Shown piece by piece: positions 1-9,393 of a DNA stretch of 64,000 nucleotides. The translations under genes were made by a program, and so were the position numbers. Origin of the DNA: Micromonospora sp. WMMD882 (lineage in GTDB: Bacteria > Actinomycetota > Actinomycetes > Mycobacteriales > Micromonosporaceae). The notes below the pieces were generated by a model. The model was not told the DNA's origin. It saw only the letters and a program-made list of their open reading frames with translations, and made no database searches. Position 1 is the first letter of the stretch. Every line of letters begins with the position of its first letter. The stretch spans positions 5,146,001 to 5,210,000 of the forward strand of contig NZ_CP114903.1 of the NCBI RefSeq assembly GCF_027497255.1. The letters run 5' to 3'.

Positions 1-113
1 CGTACCTGGGTCGGGTGGCCGACCTGGTCGACACGCTGCTGGTGGTGTCGATGGTGCCGGTGGCGTGCGCGGTGCTCGACCTGTACGACCGGGCCCGGGG
101 GCTGCTCGGCTGA
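1..113 (+). CDS. eccD: Type VII secretion membrane protein EccD, C-terminal end (partial)
   Basis: Only the last 36 codons lie in the window, read from base 3 to the stop at 111-113. They form a hydrophobic helix (LLVVSMVPVACAVL) followed by a short polar tail (DLYDRARGLLG). This is how EccD proteins, the multi-helix inner-membrane channel subunits of ESX/type VII secretion, usually end. The call rests on this tail alone. The rest of the gene, and presumably other ecc genes, lie to the left. It converges on ppa with a 29-bp gap. Confidence 0.55.
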   Translation, partial: YLGRVADLVDTLLVVSMVPVACAVLDLYDRARGLLG

Positions 114-142
114 GCGGCCCCCGGGCCCGGGTCGTCACGTGG

Positions 143-649
143 TCAGTGCGGGGACTCGCCCCGCGCCTCGGCCTCCTGGTGCCGCCGGTACGACGCCCGG
201 ATCTCCGCCTCGGCCTCCGTCCGGCCGACCCAGGTCGCGCCCTCGACCGACTTGCCGGGCTCCAGGTCCTTGTACACCTCGAAGAAGTGCTGGATCTCCA
301 GTCGGTCGAACTCGCCCAGGTGGTGGATGTCGCGCAGATGCTCCTGCCGCGGGTCCTCGTAGGGCACGCAGAGGACCTTGTCGTCGCCGCCCTTCTCGTC
401 CGTCATCCGGAACATGCCGATGGTGCGGCACCGGATCAGGCAGCCTGGGAAGGTCGGCTCGGGGACGAGCACCAGGGCGTCCAGCGGGTCGCCGTCCTCG
501 CCCAGGGTGCCCTCGATGAACCCGTAGTCGGCCGGATACTGGGTGGACGTGAAGAGCGTGCGGTCCAGCCTGATCCGGCCGGTCGCGTGGTCCACCTCGT
601 ACTTGTTGCGGTGACCCTTGGGGATCTCAACCGTGACGTCGAAATCCAT
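143..649 (-). CDS. ppa: Inorganic pyrophosphatase (family I)
   Basis: Cytoplasmic soluble pyrophosphatase that hydrolyses PPi to two phosphates and so pulls biosynthetic reactions forward. The 168-residue protein has the family I signature E51-D-G-D-P-L-D57, whose aspartates bind the catalytic Mg2+ ions, and the usual N-terminal KGHRNKYE segment. Length is normal for actinobacterial Ppa. The ATG at 649 was chosen because the family begins [10 protein letters not shown] and a GGGAG-type ribosome site precedes it; the longer upstream frame adds 30 unrelated residues. It is divergent from dacB, with 147 bp between the two starts. Confidence 0.96.
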   Translation of the reverse strand: MDFDVTVEIPKGHRNKYEVDHATGRIRLDRTLFTSTQYPADYGFIEGTLGEDGDPLDALVLVPEPTFPGCLIRCRTIGMFRMTDEKGGDDKVLCVPYEDPRQEHLRDIHHLGEFDRLEIQHFFEVYKDLEPGKSVEGATWVGRTEAEAEIRASYRRHQEAEARGESPH

Positions 650-796
650 CTCACGCTCCCTACGTTTGCCGACGCTGGCTACCGAACAGTGACGGCACCC
701 GGACAGGCGAAGCGCACCCGCCGGCGTCGGGCGCCGCATAGTCTTCGGACCGAAGTAGTGTCGCCCAAGCCGTTTTCAGTGGGGGAGGAGGGGGCT

Positions 797-2557
797 GTGG
801 GGAGGGAAGACTCACACTACCGCCCGGAGGGCGACCGCGCGTCGGGGAAACCCGCGCCGGTCACCGGGCGGGTGGTGGTGCCCGGCGCGCAGGGGCCGGG
901 GAGGACGCCGGGGGTCACCGGGGAACCACCGCGCCAGGTCGGGTCGTCGGGCGGGCAGCCTCCGCCGCCGGTCTACCGTCCGCCGGCGCGTGCCGGCCAG
1001 CCGGGCGGCCCGGACGCCGCGCCGCCATCCGGCGAGCCGACCGCGCCCACCGCTGCGTCCGGCCGTGAGTTCTTCGCCGCGGAGCCGCCGCCGGCGGCGA
1101 CGCCCCCGGACGAGCCGGTCACGCCGGCCCCCCGACGCCGGCGGACCCTGCTGGTCGCCCTGGCCGGCGTGCTGCTGGTGATCGCGGGCGCCGGGCTGGT
1201 GGTGGTCCGGCCCGGCCCGGTCGCCGGCTGGCTCGGCGACGACGACACCGGCCGCGCCGCCCCCCGACCGTCGGAGCCCGCGCCCGTGCCGGTGCTGGCC
1301 GGGCCGTCCACGGCGGTTCCCGTGCCCACCCCCGCCGGCCTGGCCGCCGCCCTGGACCCACTGCTGCGGGCGGCCGCCCTGGGCAGCCGGGTCAACGTCT
1401 CGGTGACCGACGTCGGCACCGGTCAGGAGCTGTACGGCCGGGGCGCGGACGACGCCACCGTCCCGGCCTCGGTCACCAAGCTGGTCACCGGGGTGACCGT
1501 GCTGGCCGCGCGCGGCCCGGCGTACCGGATCGCCACCCGGGCGGTGGCCGGGGCGGCCCCCGGCGAGGTGGTGATCGTCGGTGGCGGTGACCCGACGCTG
1601 GCCGTCGACGGCAACGGCTACTACCCCGGCGCGGCCCGCCTGGACGACCTCGCCGGGCAGGTCCGGCAGGCGCTCGGCGGGGTGGCCCCGACCAGGGTGA
1701 CGGTCGACTCCACGCTCTTCCCCGGCCCGGTCTTCGAGCCCGGCTGGGACGCCGACATCCCCACCGGCGGGTACGGCGGCGCGGTCACCGCGCTGATGAC
1801 CGACGGCGCCCGGCGGGACCCGGACGCCGGCCCGAAGGCGGCGGCCCGTTTCCCGGACCCCGACCTGGCGGCCGGGCGGGCGTTCGCCCGGCTGCTCGGC
1901 GTGCCGGCGGACGCCAAGGTGACCCGGGGCGCCGCCCCGGCCGGCGCCGCCGGCGCCAGCCCCGGCGCGGCCCCCGCCCCCGGCGTCGAGCTGGGTCGGG
2001 TGGAGTCGCCGCCGATGATCCGACTGGTCGACATGATGATCAGCCACAGCGACAACCTGGTCGCCGAGGCGCTGGCCCGGCAGGTGGCGCTGGCCCGCGA
2101 CAAACCCGGGTCGTTCGTCGGCGCGGGGGCCGCGATGGACCAGGTGGCGGCCGAGCTGGGGCTGCCCGCCGACGAGCTGGCCCTGGCCGACGGCAGCGGG
2201 CTGTCCCGCGCCAACCGGATCAGCCCGTCCCTGCTCACCGACCTGATCGCGCTCGCCGGTGACGGCCGGCGTCCGGAGCTGGCCGGGATCTTCGGCGGGC
2301 TGCCGGTCGGCGGCTGGTCCGGCACCCTCGACGACCGGTACACGGCGGCGGCGACCCGGGCCGGCGCCGGCATGGTCCGGGCCAAGACCGGAACCCTGAC
2401 CGGCGTGCACGCCATCGCCGGGTTGGTCACCACGGTCGACGGCCGGCTGTTGAGCTTCGCCGTCCTCACCGACCGCGCGCCGGCCGGCTCGCCCGACCCC
2501 GCCCGGCTGGCGCTCGACCGGATCGGCGCGACCCTCGCCACCTGCGGCTGCCGCTGA
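797..2557 (+). CDS. dacB: D-alanyl-D-alanine carboxypeptidase/endopeptidase (PBP4/DacB, family S13)
   Basis: Penicillin-binding protein that trims or cleaves peptidoglycan stem peptides outside the membrane. The 586-residue product has a Pro-rich cytoplasmic N-terminus, one transmembrane anchor near residues 116-137 and a periplasm-facing S13 domain. The active-site motifs are visible: S225-V-T-K, S418-D-N and K530-T-G. GTG 797 was chosen because a strong GGAGGAGG-like site lies just upstream. An in-frame GTG at 779 is an alternative, and the open frame runs further upstream without a good start. The long disordered N-terminus is larger than in E. coli DacB but common in actinobacterial homologues. 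It lies next to the metalloprotease and tilS genes, as in mycobacteria. Confidence 0.93.
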   Translation: MGREDSHYRPEGDRASGKPAPVTGRVVVPGAQGPGRTPGVTGEPPRQVGSSGGQPPPPVYRPPARAGQPGGPDAAPPSGEPTAPTAASGREFFAAEPPPAATPPDEPVTPAPRRRRTLLVALAGVLLVIAGAGLVVVRPGPVAGWLGDDDTGRAAPRPSEPAPVPVLAGPSTAVPVPTPAGLAAALDPLLRAAALGSRVNVSVTDVGTGQELYGRGADDATVPASVTKLVTGVTVLAARGPAYRIATRAVAGAAPGEVVIVGGGDPTLAVDGNGYYPGAARLDDLAGQVRQALGGVAPTRVTVDSTLFPGPVFEPGWDADIPTGGYGGAVTALMTDGARRDPDAGPKAAARFPDPDLAAGRAFARLLGVPADAKVTRGAAPAGAAGASPGAAPAPGVELGRVESPPMIRLVDMMISHSDNLVAEALARQVALARDKPGSFVGAGAAMDQVAAELGLPADELALADGSGLSRANRISPSLLTDLIALAGDGRRPELAGIFGGLPVGGWSGTLDDRYTAAATRAGAGMVRAKTGTLTGVHAIAGLVTTVDGRLLSFAVLTDRAPAGSPDPARLALDRIGATLATCGCR

Positions 2558-2612
2558 CCTTCCGGTCCGCGAGGCGGGGCCCGGGTGTGCGGGCGCGGGT
2601 ACGGTGGGACGC

Positions 2613-3680
2613 ATGGCGCAGTTCGTGGACTGGGATCTGGCCGCCGCCACCGCGGGGGCCCTGGGCAAGTCGGGGCCCCGGGTCTCGTACACCGAGGCCA
2701 CCGAGGTGGTCGGTGAGCTGCGACGGCTGACCGACGAGGCGGCGGGGCACGTGGCCGCGTACACCGGGCTGCGCTCGCAGGTCGCGCACCCGCCGGTGCG
2801 GGTGGTGGACCGCCGGGACTGGGCGGCCACCAACATCGCCGGCCTGCGCGAGGTGATCAACCCGTTGGTCGACCGGTTCTCCGGCGACAAGCAGCCGGGC
2901 GCGTTCACCGAGGCGATCGGCTCCCGGCTGACCGGGGTGCAGGCCGGCACGGTGCTGGCCTACCTCTCCGGCCGGGTGCTCGGCCAGTACGAGGTCTTCT
3001 CCGCCGACCCGGGCCAGTTGCTGCTCGTCGCGCCGAACATCGTCGAGGTGGAACGGAAGCTGGCGGCCGACCCACGGGACTTCCGCCTCTGGGTGTGCCT
3101 GCACGAGGTGACCCACCGGACGCAGTTCACCGCCGTCCCGTGGATGCGCGCCTACTTCCTCGGCGAGGTGCAGGCGTTCGTGGACGCCTCGCAGGGCGGT
3201 GAGCACCTGGTGGAGCGGCTCCGGCGGGGCGTGGCGACGCTCGCCGACGCGGTCCGGGACCCGCAGAGCCGGGCCAGCGTGCTGGACATCGTCCAGACCC
3301 CGGCGCAGCGTGCCGTGCTCGACCGGCTGACCGCGCTGATGACCCTGCTGGAGGGGCACGCCGAGTTCGTCATGGACGGCGTCGGGCCGGAGGTCATCCC
3401 CAGCGTGGAGCGCATCCGCGCCGGGTTCAACCGCCGCCGGGAGGCGGGCAACCCGGTGGAGAAGGCGATCCGCCGGCTGCTCGGCGTGGACGTCAAGATG
3501 CGCCAGTACGCCGAGGGCCGCAAGTTCGTGCACGGCGTGGTCGAACGGGTCGGCATGGCCGGCTTCAACCGGATCTTCGCGTCCCCGCTGACCCTGCCCC
3601 GCCTGGACGAGCTGGGCGATCCGGACGCCTGGGTGGCGCGGGTGCACGGCCCGGCCGGGCCGCTGCCGACGGCCGACTGA
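2613..3680 (+). CDS. Zinc-dependent metalloprotease-like protein (F420-associated family)
   Basis: A 355-residue protein of an actinobacterial family often annotated 'coenzyme F420 biosynthesis associated' or zinc-dependent metalloprotease. It contains a classical zinc motif, H164-E-V-T-H168, followed by RTQF. The substrate is not known, and the F420 link comes from genome co-occurrence, not biochemistry. No signal peptide or membrane helix is visible, so it is probably cytoplasmic. ATG 2613 gives the normal MAQFVDWDL start; a GTG three codons earlier is less likely. It sits 55 bp after dacB and 10 bp before tilS, so the three probably form one transcript. Confidence 0.85.
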   Translation: MAQFVDWDLAAATAGALGKSGPRVSYTEATEVVGELRRLTDEAAGHVAAYTGLRSQVAHPPVRVVDRRDWAATNIAGLREVINPLVDRFSGDKQPGAFTEAIGSRLTGVQAGTVLAYLSGRVLGQYEVFSADPGQLLLVAPNIVEVERKLAADPRDFRLWVCLHEVTHRTQFTAVPWMRAYFLGEVQAFVDASQGGEHLVERLRRGVATLADAVRDPQSRASVLDIVQTPAQRAVLDRLTALMTLLEGHAEFVMDGVGPEVIPSVERIRAGFNRRREAGNPVEKAIRRLLGVDVKMRQYAEGRKFVHGVVERVGMAGFNRIFASPLTLPRLDELGDPDAWVARVHGPAGPLPTAD

Positions 3681-3690
3681 CCGCCACCAG

Positions 3691-4791
3691 GTGGGCACGC
3701 TCGCCCCGGCGGTGGCGGCGGTCCGGATCGCCGTCCGTCGGGCGTTGACCGGACTGGCCGGCGACGGGCCGGTCCTCGTCGCCTGCTCGGGCGGGGCCGA
3801 CTCGCTGGCGTTGGCCGCCGCCACCGCGTTCGTCGCCCCCCGACTGGGCCGGCCGGCCGGGCTGGTCACCATCGACCACGGACTCCAGGCCGGATCCGCC
3901 GAGCGGGCCGCCGCGGTGGCCCGCTGGGCCGGGCAGGCGGGCCTCGCGCCGGTCGAGGTGGTACGGGTACGCGTCGACGGGCCCGGCGGTCCCGAGGCGG
4001 CGGCCCGGGACGCCCGCTACCGGGCGCTGGTCGCGGCGGCCCACCGGCACGCGGCGGCGGCCCTGCTGACCGCGCACACCCGGGACGACCAGGCCGAGAC
4101 GGTGCTGCTCGCCCTGGCCCGGGGCGCGGGGCCACGTGGGCTGGCCGGGATGCCGTCGCGTCGGGATCTCGACCGGGTGCCGCTGCTGCGTCCGCTGCTC
4201 GACGTCGGCCGGGAGCAGACCCGGGCGGCGTGCCTGGCGCTGGGCCTCGTCGCGTGGCAGGACCCGCACAACGTCGACCCCTCGTACGCCCGGGCCCGGG
4301 TCCGGGCCGACGTGCTGCCGGCGCTGGTCCGCGCGCTCGGGCCGGCGGTGCTGGACAATCTCGCCCGGACGGCCCGACTGGTGGCCGCCGACAACGCCGC
4401 GCTCGACGAGCTGGCCGCCGTCGCGCTGGCCGCCGCGAGGACGCCGACCGTGGGGCCGGTCTCGGCGGCAGGCGGGGGGCCGACCGTGGGGCCGGTCGGG
4501 GAGCCGGCCGTGGCGGCGGAAGACGAGCCGACCGCGGGGCCGGCCGGGGCCCCGCCCGGGGGGTCGGGTGGCGGGTTGGCCGTGGCGGCGCTGGTCGGGC
4601 TCGCGCCCGCGCTGCGTACCCGGGTGCTGCATGCCTGGGCCCGGGAGCTGGGCGCGTCGCCGGCGGCGCTGTCGCACCGCCACGTCGCCGCGCTGGACGC
4701 GCTGGTGACCGACTGGCGGGGGCAGGGCGCCGTGCACCTGCCCGGCGGGCGGCGCGTCGTCCGCCGGGACGGCCGCCTCGGGGCGCTCTGA
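3691..4791 (+). CDS. tilS: tRNA(Ile)-lysidine synthase
   Basis: N-type ATP pyrophosphatase that converts C34 of tRNA-Ile2(CAU) to lysidine, so that it reads AUA codons. The PP-loop motif S33-G-G-A-D-S38 is intact, and the following DHGLQ and HTRDDQAET motifs are typical. The protein has 366 residues. Between the catalytic core and the C-terminal part, around 4440-4575, there is a low-complexity insert with two copies of PTVGPV and many Gly, Ala and Pro. The start is GTG 3691 with a weak ribosome site, only 10 bp after the metalloprotease stop, which suggests coupling. Confidence 0.95.
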   Translation: MGTLAPAVAAVRIAVRRALTGLAGDGPVLVACSGGADSLALAAATAFVAPRLGRPAGLVTIDHGLQAGSAERAAAVARWAGQAGLAPVEVVRVRVDGPGGPEAAARDARYRALVAAAHRHAAAALLTAHTRDDQAETVLLALARGAGPRGLAGMPSRRDLDRVPLLRPLLDVGREQTRAACLALGLVAWQDPHNVDPSYARARVRADVLPALVRALGPAVLDNLARTARLVAADNAALDELAAVALAAARTPTVGPVSAAGGGPTVGPVGEPAVAAEDEPTAGPAGAPPGGSGGGLAVAALVGLAPALRTRVLHAWARELGASPAALSHRHVAALDALVTDWRGQGAVHLPGGRRVVRRDGRLGAL

Positions 4792-4802
4792 GTCGTCGGC
4801 GC

Positions 4803-4822
4803 GGCCCGCCGGCCGGCGGGCC
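4803..4822. terminator. GC palindrome between convergent genes, possible bidirectional terminator
   Basis: A 20-bp perfect palindrome (half-site GGCCCGCCGG) sits 12 bp after the tilS stop and about 70 bp before the stop of the convergent GlxA-type gene. It can fold into a hairpin with a very short loop. No T-run follows, so terminator function is inferred from position only. Confidence 0.35.
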
Positions 4823-4894
4823 CGACCGGGTCGGTGGTCAAGGGGCGGCCCGGCCAGGCCGGTGGGTTGGGCGCGGCCGGGCCGGTGGGTGGGG

Positions 4895-5860
4895 TCAGCC
4901 GGGGAGGAGGGCCCGGTCCCGGAAGGTGGCCCGGTAGGCGGCCGGGGTCGCGCCGACCCGGCGGGTGAAGTGGTGCCGCAGGGCGGCGCCGTCGCCGAAA
5001 CCGGCCTGCTCGGCCACCGTCTCCACCGGGAGCCGGGTCTCCTCCAGCAGCCGCCGGGCCAGCAGCACCCGCTGGTTGGTCAACCAGTCGTGCGGGGTGG
5101 TGCCGGTCTCGGCCCGGAACCGGCGGGCGAAGGTACGCGACGCCATACCGGCCCGGGCGGCCAGCTCGTCCACGGTCAGCGGGCGGTCCAGGTGCCCCAT
5201 CAGCCAGCTCAGCACCGGCTCCAGGGTGGCCGCCTCCGGCGCCTGGGGGATCGGGGCCTCGACGTACTGCGCCTGCCCGCCGTCGCGGTGCGGGGGCATC
5301 ACCATCCGGCGGGCCAGCCGGGTGGCCACGGCGGAGCCGTGCTCCTGCCGGACCAGGTGCAGGCAGGCGTCGATGCCGGCGGTGGTGCCGGCGCTGGTGA
5401 GCAGCGGGCCGTCCGCAACGTAGAGCGAGTTGCCGCGGACCCGGGCGAGGGGGTGGCGGCGTTGCAGCTCGTCGACGTGCCGCCAGTGGGTGGTGCACTC
5501 GCGGCCGTCGAGCAGCCCGGCCTGACCGAGCACGAACGCGCCGGAGCAGACGCTCAACACCCGCGTCCCGCGCGCGGCGGCCCGGCGGAGCGCGTCCAGC
5601 ACCCGGGGCGGGACCTCGGCGCTGCTGTGGTACGCCGGCACGGCCACCAGGTCGGCCTCCTCCACCGGGGCCAGGTCGGCGTGCGGGGTCACCTGGAAAC
5701 CTGACGCGCTGCGCACCGGCGCCCCGTCGACCGAGCACACGGTGAACCGGTAGCCGGGGAACCCGTCGGCGGTCCGGTCGGTGCCGAACACCTCGCAGAG
5801 CACCCCGAGCTCGAAGGCGGCGACCGGGTCGAGGGCGATCACGGCGACATTTCGCAGCAT
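4895..5860 (-). CDS. GlxA-family transcriptional regulator (DJ-1/PfpI domain plus AraC helix-turn-helix)
   Basis: A 321-residue regulator with two parts. Residues about 1-190 form a DJ-1/PfpI-like (class I glutamine amidotransferase-like) domain starting MLRNVAVIALDPV, with the nucleophile-elbow region SVCSGAFVLG. Residues about 215-315 form a double helix-turn-helix AraC domain (ELAARAGMASRTFARRF, then VAEQAGFGD). Such proteins usually control nearby catabolic or stress genes in response to a small ligand; the ligand here is unknown. ATG 5860 gives the family start. The upstream extension of the frame looks non-coding. The gene is divergent from a 45-codon membrane ORF at 6006, its most likely regulatory neighbour. 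Confidence 0.9.
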   Translation of the reverse strand: MLRNVAVIALDPVAAFELGVLCEVFGTDRTADGFPGYRFTVCSVDGAPVRSASGFQVTPHADLAPVEEADLVAVPAYHSSAEVPPRVLDALRRAAARGTRVLSVCSGAFVLGQAGLLDGRECTTHWRHVDELQRRHPLARVRGNSLYVADGPLLTSAGTTAGIDACLHLVRQEHGSAVATRLARRMVMPPHRDGGQAQYVEAPIPQAPEAATLEPVLSWLMGHLDRPLTVDELAARAGMASRTFARRFRAETGTTPHDWLTNQRVLLARRLLEETRLPVETVAEQAGFGDGAALRHHFTRRVGATPAAYRATFRDRALLPG

Positions 5861-6005
5861 GTGACCACGGTAGCCGAAGGTGGCAGCTTTTCGAGGTCGG
5901 GTGGCTTTCCTGCCACTGTTCGGCCGTCCCGGTCCGGCGCAGACTGGATCCGTCCGGTGCGCACCGGCGGCGACAACGACCATCGACCGGAAAGCGGACG
6001 CCGCC

Positions 6006-6143
6006 ATGGAACTCGTTCTGCTCCTGCTCTTCTTCCTCGCCCTCGCGGTCGCCTCGATGCTCGGGCTGACCGCCGACAGTCGGGACTCGGCCGACTGGAA
6101 GCCCACCGACGACGGCCGCCGCTGGCGGTCCCGGGCCTGCTGA
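6006..6143 (+). CDS. Small single-helix membrane protein (hypothetical)
   Basis: A 45-residue ORF starting at ATG 6006. Residues 2-22 are an unbroken hydrophobic helix ([20 protein letters not shown]). A polar tail follows with a conserved-looking end, DSADWKPTDDGRRW. A GGAAAG ribosome-site-like stretch lies about 11 bases upstream. It is divergent from the GlxA-type gene and 121 bp before hpt. The hydrophobic/polar split and codon bias favour a real gene, but the function is unknown. Confidence 0.55.
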   Translation: MELVLLLLFFLALAVASMLGLTADSRDSADWKPTDDGRRWRSRAC

Positions 6144-6264
6144 CGCCGTACCCCCAGGGTCACCCCACGGTGGCGGTCCGGCGGACCGGGCCGGTCGGCG
6201 GGGATCGGCCACAAACCGACGGCCCCGCCGACGCCAGCCCGGCGGCGTACGGCAGGCTAGGGGC

Positions 6265-6840
6265 ATGGCTGACGGCTCCTGGTACGACGCCGACATCGAC
6301 CACGTGATCATTTCGGAGGCACAGATCCGCGAAAAGACCGCGGAGCTGGCCAAACAGGTCTCGGCGGACTACGTCGAGATCGAGGACGGGCTGCTGCTGG
6401 TCTGCGTGCTCAAGGGCGCGGTCATGTTCATGGCCGACTTCGCCCGGGCCCTCGGCCGACACGGGCCCCCCGCCGAGCTGGACTTCATGGCCATCTCCTC
6501 GTACGGCCAGGGCACCACCTCCTCCGGCGTGGTGCGGATCCTCAAGGACCTCGACCGGGACATCGCCGGTCGGCACGTGGTGGTGGTCGAGGACATCGTC
6601 GACTCCGGGCTGACCCTCTCCTGGCTGCTGCGTTACCTGGAGTCCCGCTCGGCGGCGAGCGTCGAGGTGGTGGCCCTGTTCCGCAAGCCCGACGCGGTCA
6701 AGGTCGAGGTGCCGGTGAAGTACGTCGGCTTCGACATCCCGACCGAGTTCGTCGTCGGGTACGGCCTCGACTTCGCCGAGCGCTACCGCGAGCTGCCCTA
6801 CGTCGGCGTGCTCAAGCCGCAGGTCTACGGCCGCTCCTGA
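6265..6840 (+). CDS. hpt: Hypoxanthine phosphoribosyltransferase
   Basis: Purine salvage enzyme that transfers ribose-5-phosphate from PRPP to hypoxanthine (and usually guanine). The 191-residue protein contains the PRPP-binding loop VVVVEDIVDSGLTL near residues 104-118, the LKGA motif near residue 50 and the conserved KYVGFDIP/FVVGYGLD C-terminal region. Length and start are standard. In this backbone hpt normally lies between tilS and ftsH, as here. It is separated from ftsH by about 415 bp. Confidence 0.97.
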   Translation: MADGSWYDADIDHVIISEAQIREKTAELAKQVSADYVEIEDGLLLVCVLKGAVMFMADFARALGRHGPPAELDFMAISSYGQGTTSSGVVRILKDLDRDIAGRHVVVVEDIVDSGLTLSWLLRYLESRSAASVEVVALFRKPDAVKVEVPVKYVGFDIPTEFVVGYGLDFAERYRELPYVGVLKPQVYGRS

Positions 6841-7255
6841 GCCGGCCGGGCCGCGCCGGTCGGTCCCCGGGCATCGAGCCGACGTACAGCGGACTTTCAG
6901 GTAGTCGGACTACGGTGAGGGTCCGGTGACGTGGGCGTGAACCCGCGCGGGCCAGCCCAGGTCCGGTCGCGGTGCCGACGTCGCGCCGGTACTCACCCGG
7001 CCCGGGTGGGTGGTGGGGGGCTGGCGGAGCCGGTCGTCACGCGCTGTCATGTCGGCGGTGCGTGACTGCGGCCCTCGCAAGCTCACTCGTCGCCCGCACG
7101 GTGTACCGTCGAATGACCGTGACGCGGTGATTCAGCGTCTCGGGGTCGAGGCCGGCCCGGACGGCGGCCCCGGCCGCCGCCTCGGCGGCGAAAAGCCATC
7201 AGACGGTCAGGACGTCGATCAGGAGGATCCGGGCGTTTCGGCGCTCGACAACAGT
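6841..7255. promoter_or_regulatory. hpt-ftsH intergenic region
   Basis: This 415-bp gap holds no convincing gene. The frame open into ftsH from 7010 has no family similarity before the MERTRFF start. A TACGGT box at about 6911-6916 and a TACCGT box near 7106 could be -10 elements for ftsH, but no clear -35 partner is seen. An AGGAGG at 7221-7226 is 29 bases from the ftsH ATG, too far to serve it directly. No obvious heat-shock operator (CIRCE or HAIR) was found. Confidence 0.35.
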
Positions 7256-9271
7256 ATGGAACGTACGCGTTTCTTCCGCCGCCCGGTGGTCTGGATCATC
7301 CTGGTGATCGCCGGCGCGATTCTGCTCAGCCAGCTGTTCACCGGCGGGCCGAGCTACCACAGGGTCGACACGTCGGTCGCGCTCGACCGGCTCAACACCG
7401 CCCAGATCGAGAAGGTGGTCTTCCAGGACAAGGAGCAGACGCTCCGGATCGACCTGAAGGACGAAGCCGAGTTCGGCGACACCACCACCGACAAGATCGA
7501 GGCGCAGTTCCCGTACGAGGTCGGCGACCAGGTCTGGGACCAGGCGCAGGCGGCCAAGGCGGCCAACCGGGTCTCCGGCCCGGTGGACACCGAGGTCTCC
7601 TCGGACAGCGTCCTGGTCACCCTGCTGGTCAACCTGCTGCCGATCGCCCTGCTCGTGCTCCTGCTGCTGTTCTTCATGTCGCAGATGCAGGGCGGCGGTT
7701 CCCGGGTGCTCAACTTCGGCAAGTCCAAGGCAAAGATGATCACCAAGGACACGCCGAAGACCACGTTCGCCGACGTGGCCGGGTCCGAGGAGGCCGTCGA
7801 GGAGCTGCACGAGATCAAGGACTTCCTCCAGAACCCGGCGAAGTACCAGGCGCTCGGGGCGAAGATCCCCAAGGGCGTCCTGCTCTTCGGCCCCCCCGGC
7901 ACCGGTAAGACGCTGCTCGCCCGGGCCGTCGCCGGCGAGGCCGGGGTGCCGTTCTACTCCATCTCCGGCTCCGATTTCGTCGAGATGTTCGTCGGTGTCG
8001 GCGCGAGCCGGGTCCGCGACCTGTTCGAGCAGGCCAAGGCGAACGCCCCGGCGATCGTCTTCGTCGACGAGATCGACGCCGTCGGCCGGCACCGGGGCGC
8101 CGGCATGGGCGGCGGCCACGACGAGCGTGAGCAGACCCTCAACCAGCTCCTCGTCGAGATGGACGGCTTCGACACCAAGGGCGGGGTCATCCTGATCGCC
8201 GCCACCAACCGGCCGGACATCCTCGACCCGGCGCTGCTGCGCCCGGGCCGGTTCGACCGGCAGATCCCGGTGGACGCCCCCGACATGGAGGGCCGCAAGG
8301 CGATCCTGCGGGTGCACGCCAAGGGCAAGCCGTTCGCCCCCGACGTCGACCTCGACTCGGTGGCCCGGCGTACCCCCGGCTTCAGCGGCGCCGACCTGGC
8401 CAACGTGATCAACGAGGCGGCCCTGCTCACCGCCCGTAAGGACGAGCGGGCGATCACCAACGACTCCCTCGAGGAGTCGATCGACCGGGTCGTCGCCGGC
8501 CCGCAGCGCCGGACCCGGGTGATGGGCGACCAGGAGAAGAAGATCACCGCGTACCACGAGGGTGGGCACGCGCTGGTCGCCTGGGCGCTGCCGCACGCCG
8601 CGCCGGTGCACAAGGTGACCATCCTGTCCCGGGGCCGGTCGCTGGGACACACCCTGGTGCTCCCCACCGAGGACAAGTACACCCAGACCCGGGCCGAGAT
8701 GATCGACACGCTCGCGTACGCGCTGGGCGGCCGGGCCGCCGAGGAGCTCGTCTTCCACGAGCCGACCACCGGCGCCGGCAACGACATCGAGAAGGCCACC
8801 CAGCTCGCCCGCGCGATGATCACGCAGTACGGCATGAGCTCCAAGCTCGGCGCGATCAAGTACGGCACCAGCGGCGACGAGCCGTTCCTCGGCCGCAACA
8901 TGGGCCACGAACGGGACTACTCCGACTCCGTGGCCGCCGAGATCGACAGCGAGATGCGGGCCCTGATCGAGCTGGCGCACGACGAGGCCTGGGAGATCCT
9001 GGTCGAGTACCGGGACGTCCTGGACAACATGGTCCTCGAACTCATCGAGAAGGAGACCCTGTCCACCGCCGACATGGCCCGGATCTGCGCCCGGGTGGTG
9101 AAGCGTCCGCCGATGGCCCCCTACAACGGCTTCGGCAAGCGGCAGCCCTCCACCGAGCCGCCGGTGCTCACCCCCGCCGAGAAGGACGCCCTCAAGGCGC
9201 AGGCCCAGGCCGACGGCGCGCAGGCGGCGGTCGGCGGCGGTTCCGCCAACCACTCGGACGGCACACACTGA
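7256..9271 (+). CDS. ftsH: ATP-dependent zinc metalloprotease FtsH
   Basis: Membrane-anchored AAA+ protease that degrades misassembled membrane proteins and short-lived regulators. The 671-residue protein has transmembrane helices near residues 11-28 and 117-142 flanking an extracytoplasmic segment, the Walker A motif G212-PPGTGK-T219, a Walker B motif (IVFVDEID), the AAA second region of homology, and the zinc site H434-E-G-G-H438. A Gly/Ala/Gln-rich tail ends the protein. ATG 7256 ([10 protein letters not shown]) is the usual actinobacterial start, although its ribosome site is weak. Downstream lie a strong hairpin and then folE. Confidence 0.96.
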   Translation: MERTRFFRRPVVWIILVIAGAILLSQLFTGGPSYHRVDTSVALDRLNTAQIEKVVFQDKEQTLRIDLKDEAEFGDTTTDKIEAQFPYEVGDQVWDQAQAAKAANRVSGPVDTEVSSDSVLVTLLVNLLPIALLVLLLLFFMSQMQGGGSRVLNFGKSKAKMITKDTPKTTFADVAGSEEAVEELHEIKDFLQNPAKYQALGAKIPKGVLLFGPPGTGKTLLARAVAGEAGVPFYSISGSDFVEMFVGVGASRVRDLFEQAKANAPAIVFVDEIDAVGRHRGAGMGGGHDEREQTLNQLLVEMDGFDTKGGVILIAATNRPDILDPALLRPGRFDRQIPVDAPDMEGRKAILRVHAKGKPFAPDVDLDSVARRTPGFSGADLANVINEAALLTARKDERAITNDSLEESIDRVVAGPQRRTRVMGDQEKKITAYHEGGHALVAWALPHAAPVHKVTILSRGRSLGHTLVLPTEDKYTQTRAEMIDTLAYALGGRAAEELVFHEPTTGAGNDIEKATQLARAMITQYGMSSKLGAIKYGTSGDEPFLGRNMGHERDYSDSVAAEIDSEMRALIELAHDEAWEILVEYRDVLDNMVLELIEKETLSTADMARICARVVKRPPMAPYNGFGKRQPSTEPPVLTPAEKDALKAQAQADGAQAAVGGGSANHSDGTH

Positions 9272-9281
9272 GCGCGGAGTC

Positions 9282-9312
9282 GGCGGCCAGCCCCGAACGG
9301 GGGCTGGCCGCC
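9282..9312 (+). terminator. Strong hairpin between ftsH and folE
   Basis: A perfect 13-bp inverted repeat (GGCGGCCAGCCCC, loop GAACG, then its complement) starts 11 bp after the ftsH stop. There is no T-run, as is usual for actinobacterial terminators. It could end ftsH transcription or attenuate read-through into folE. It also argues that folE begins at GTG 9394 and not further upstream. Confidence 0.6.
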
Positions 9313-9393
9313 TCCTCCACGGAACCCGACGGTGACGACGGACTGGACTACCTCGCCGCTCGCCTGATCAACGGCAGGCTCAGCGGTCGCCCG

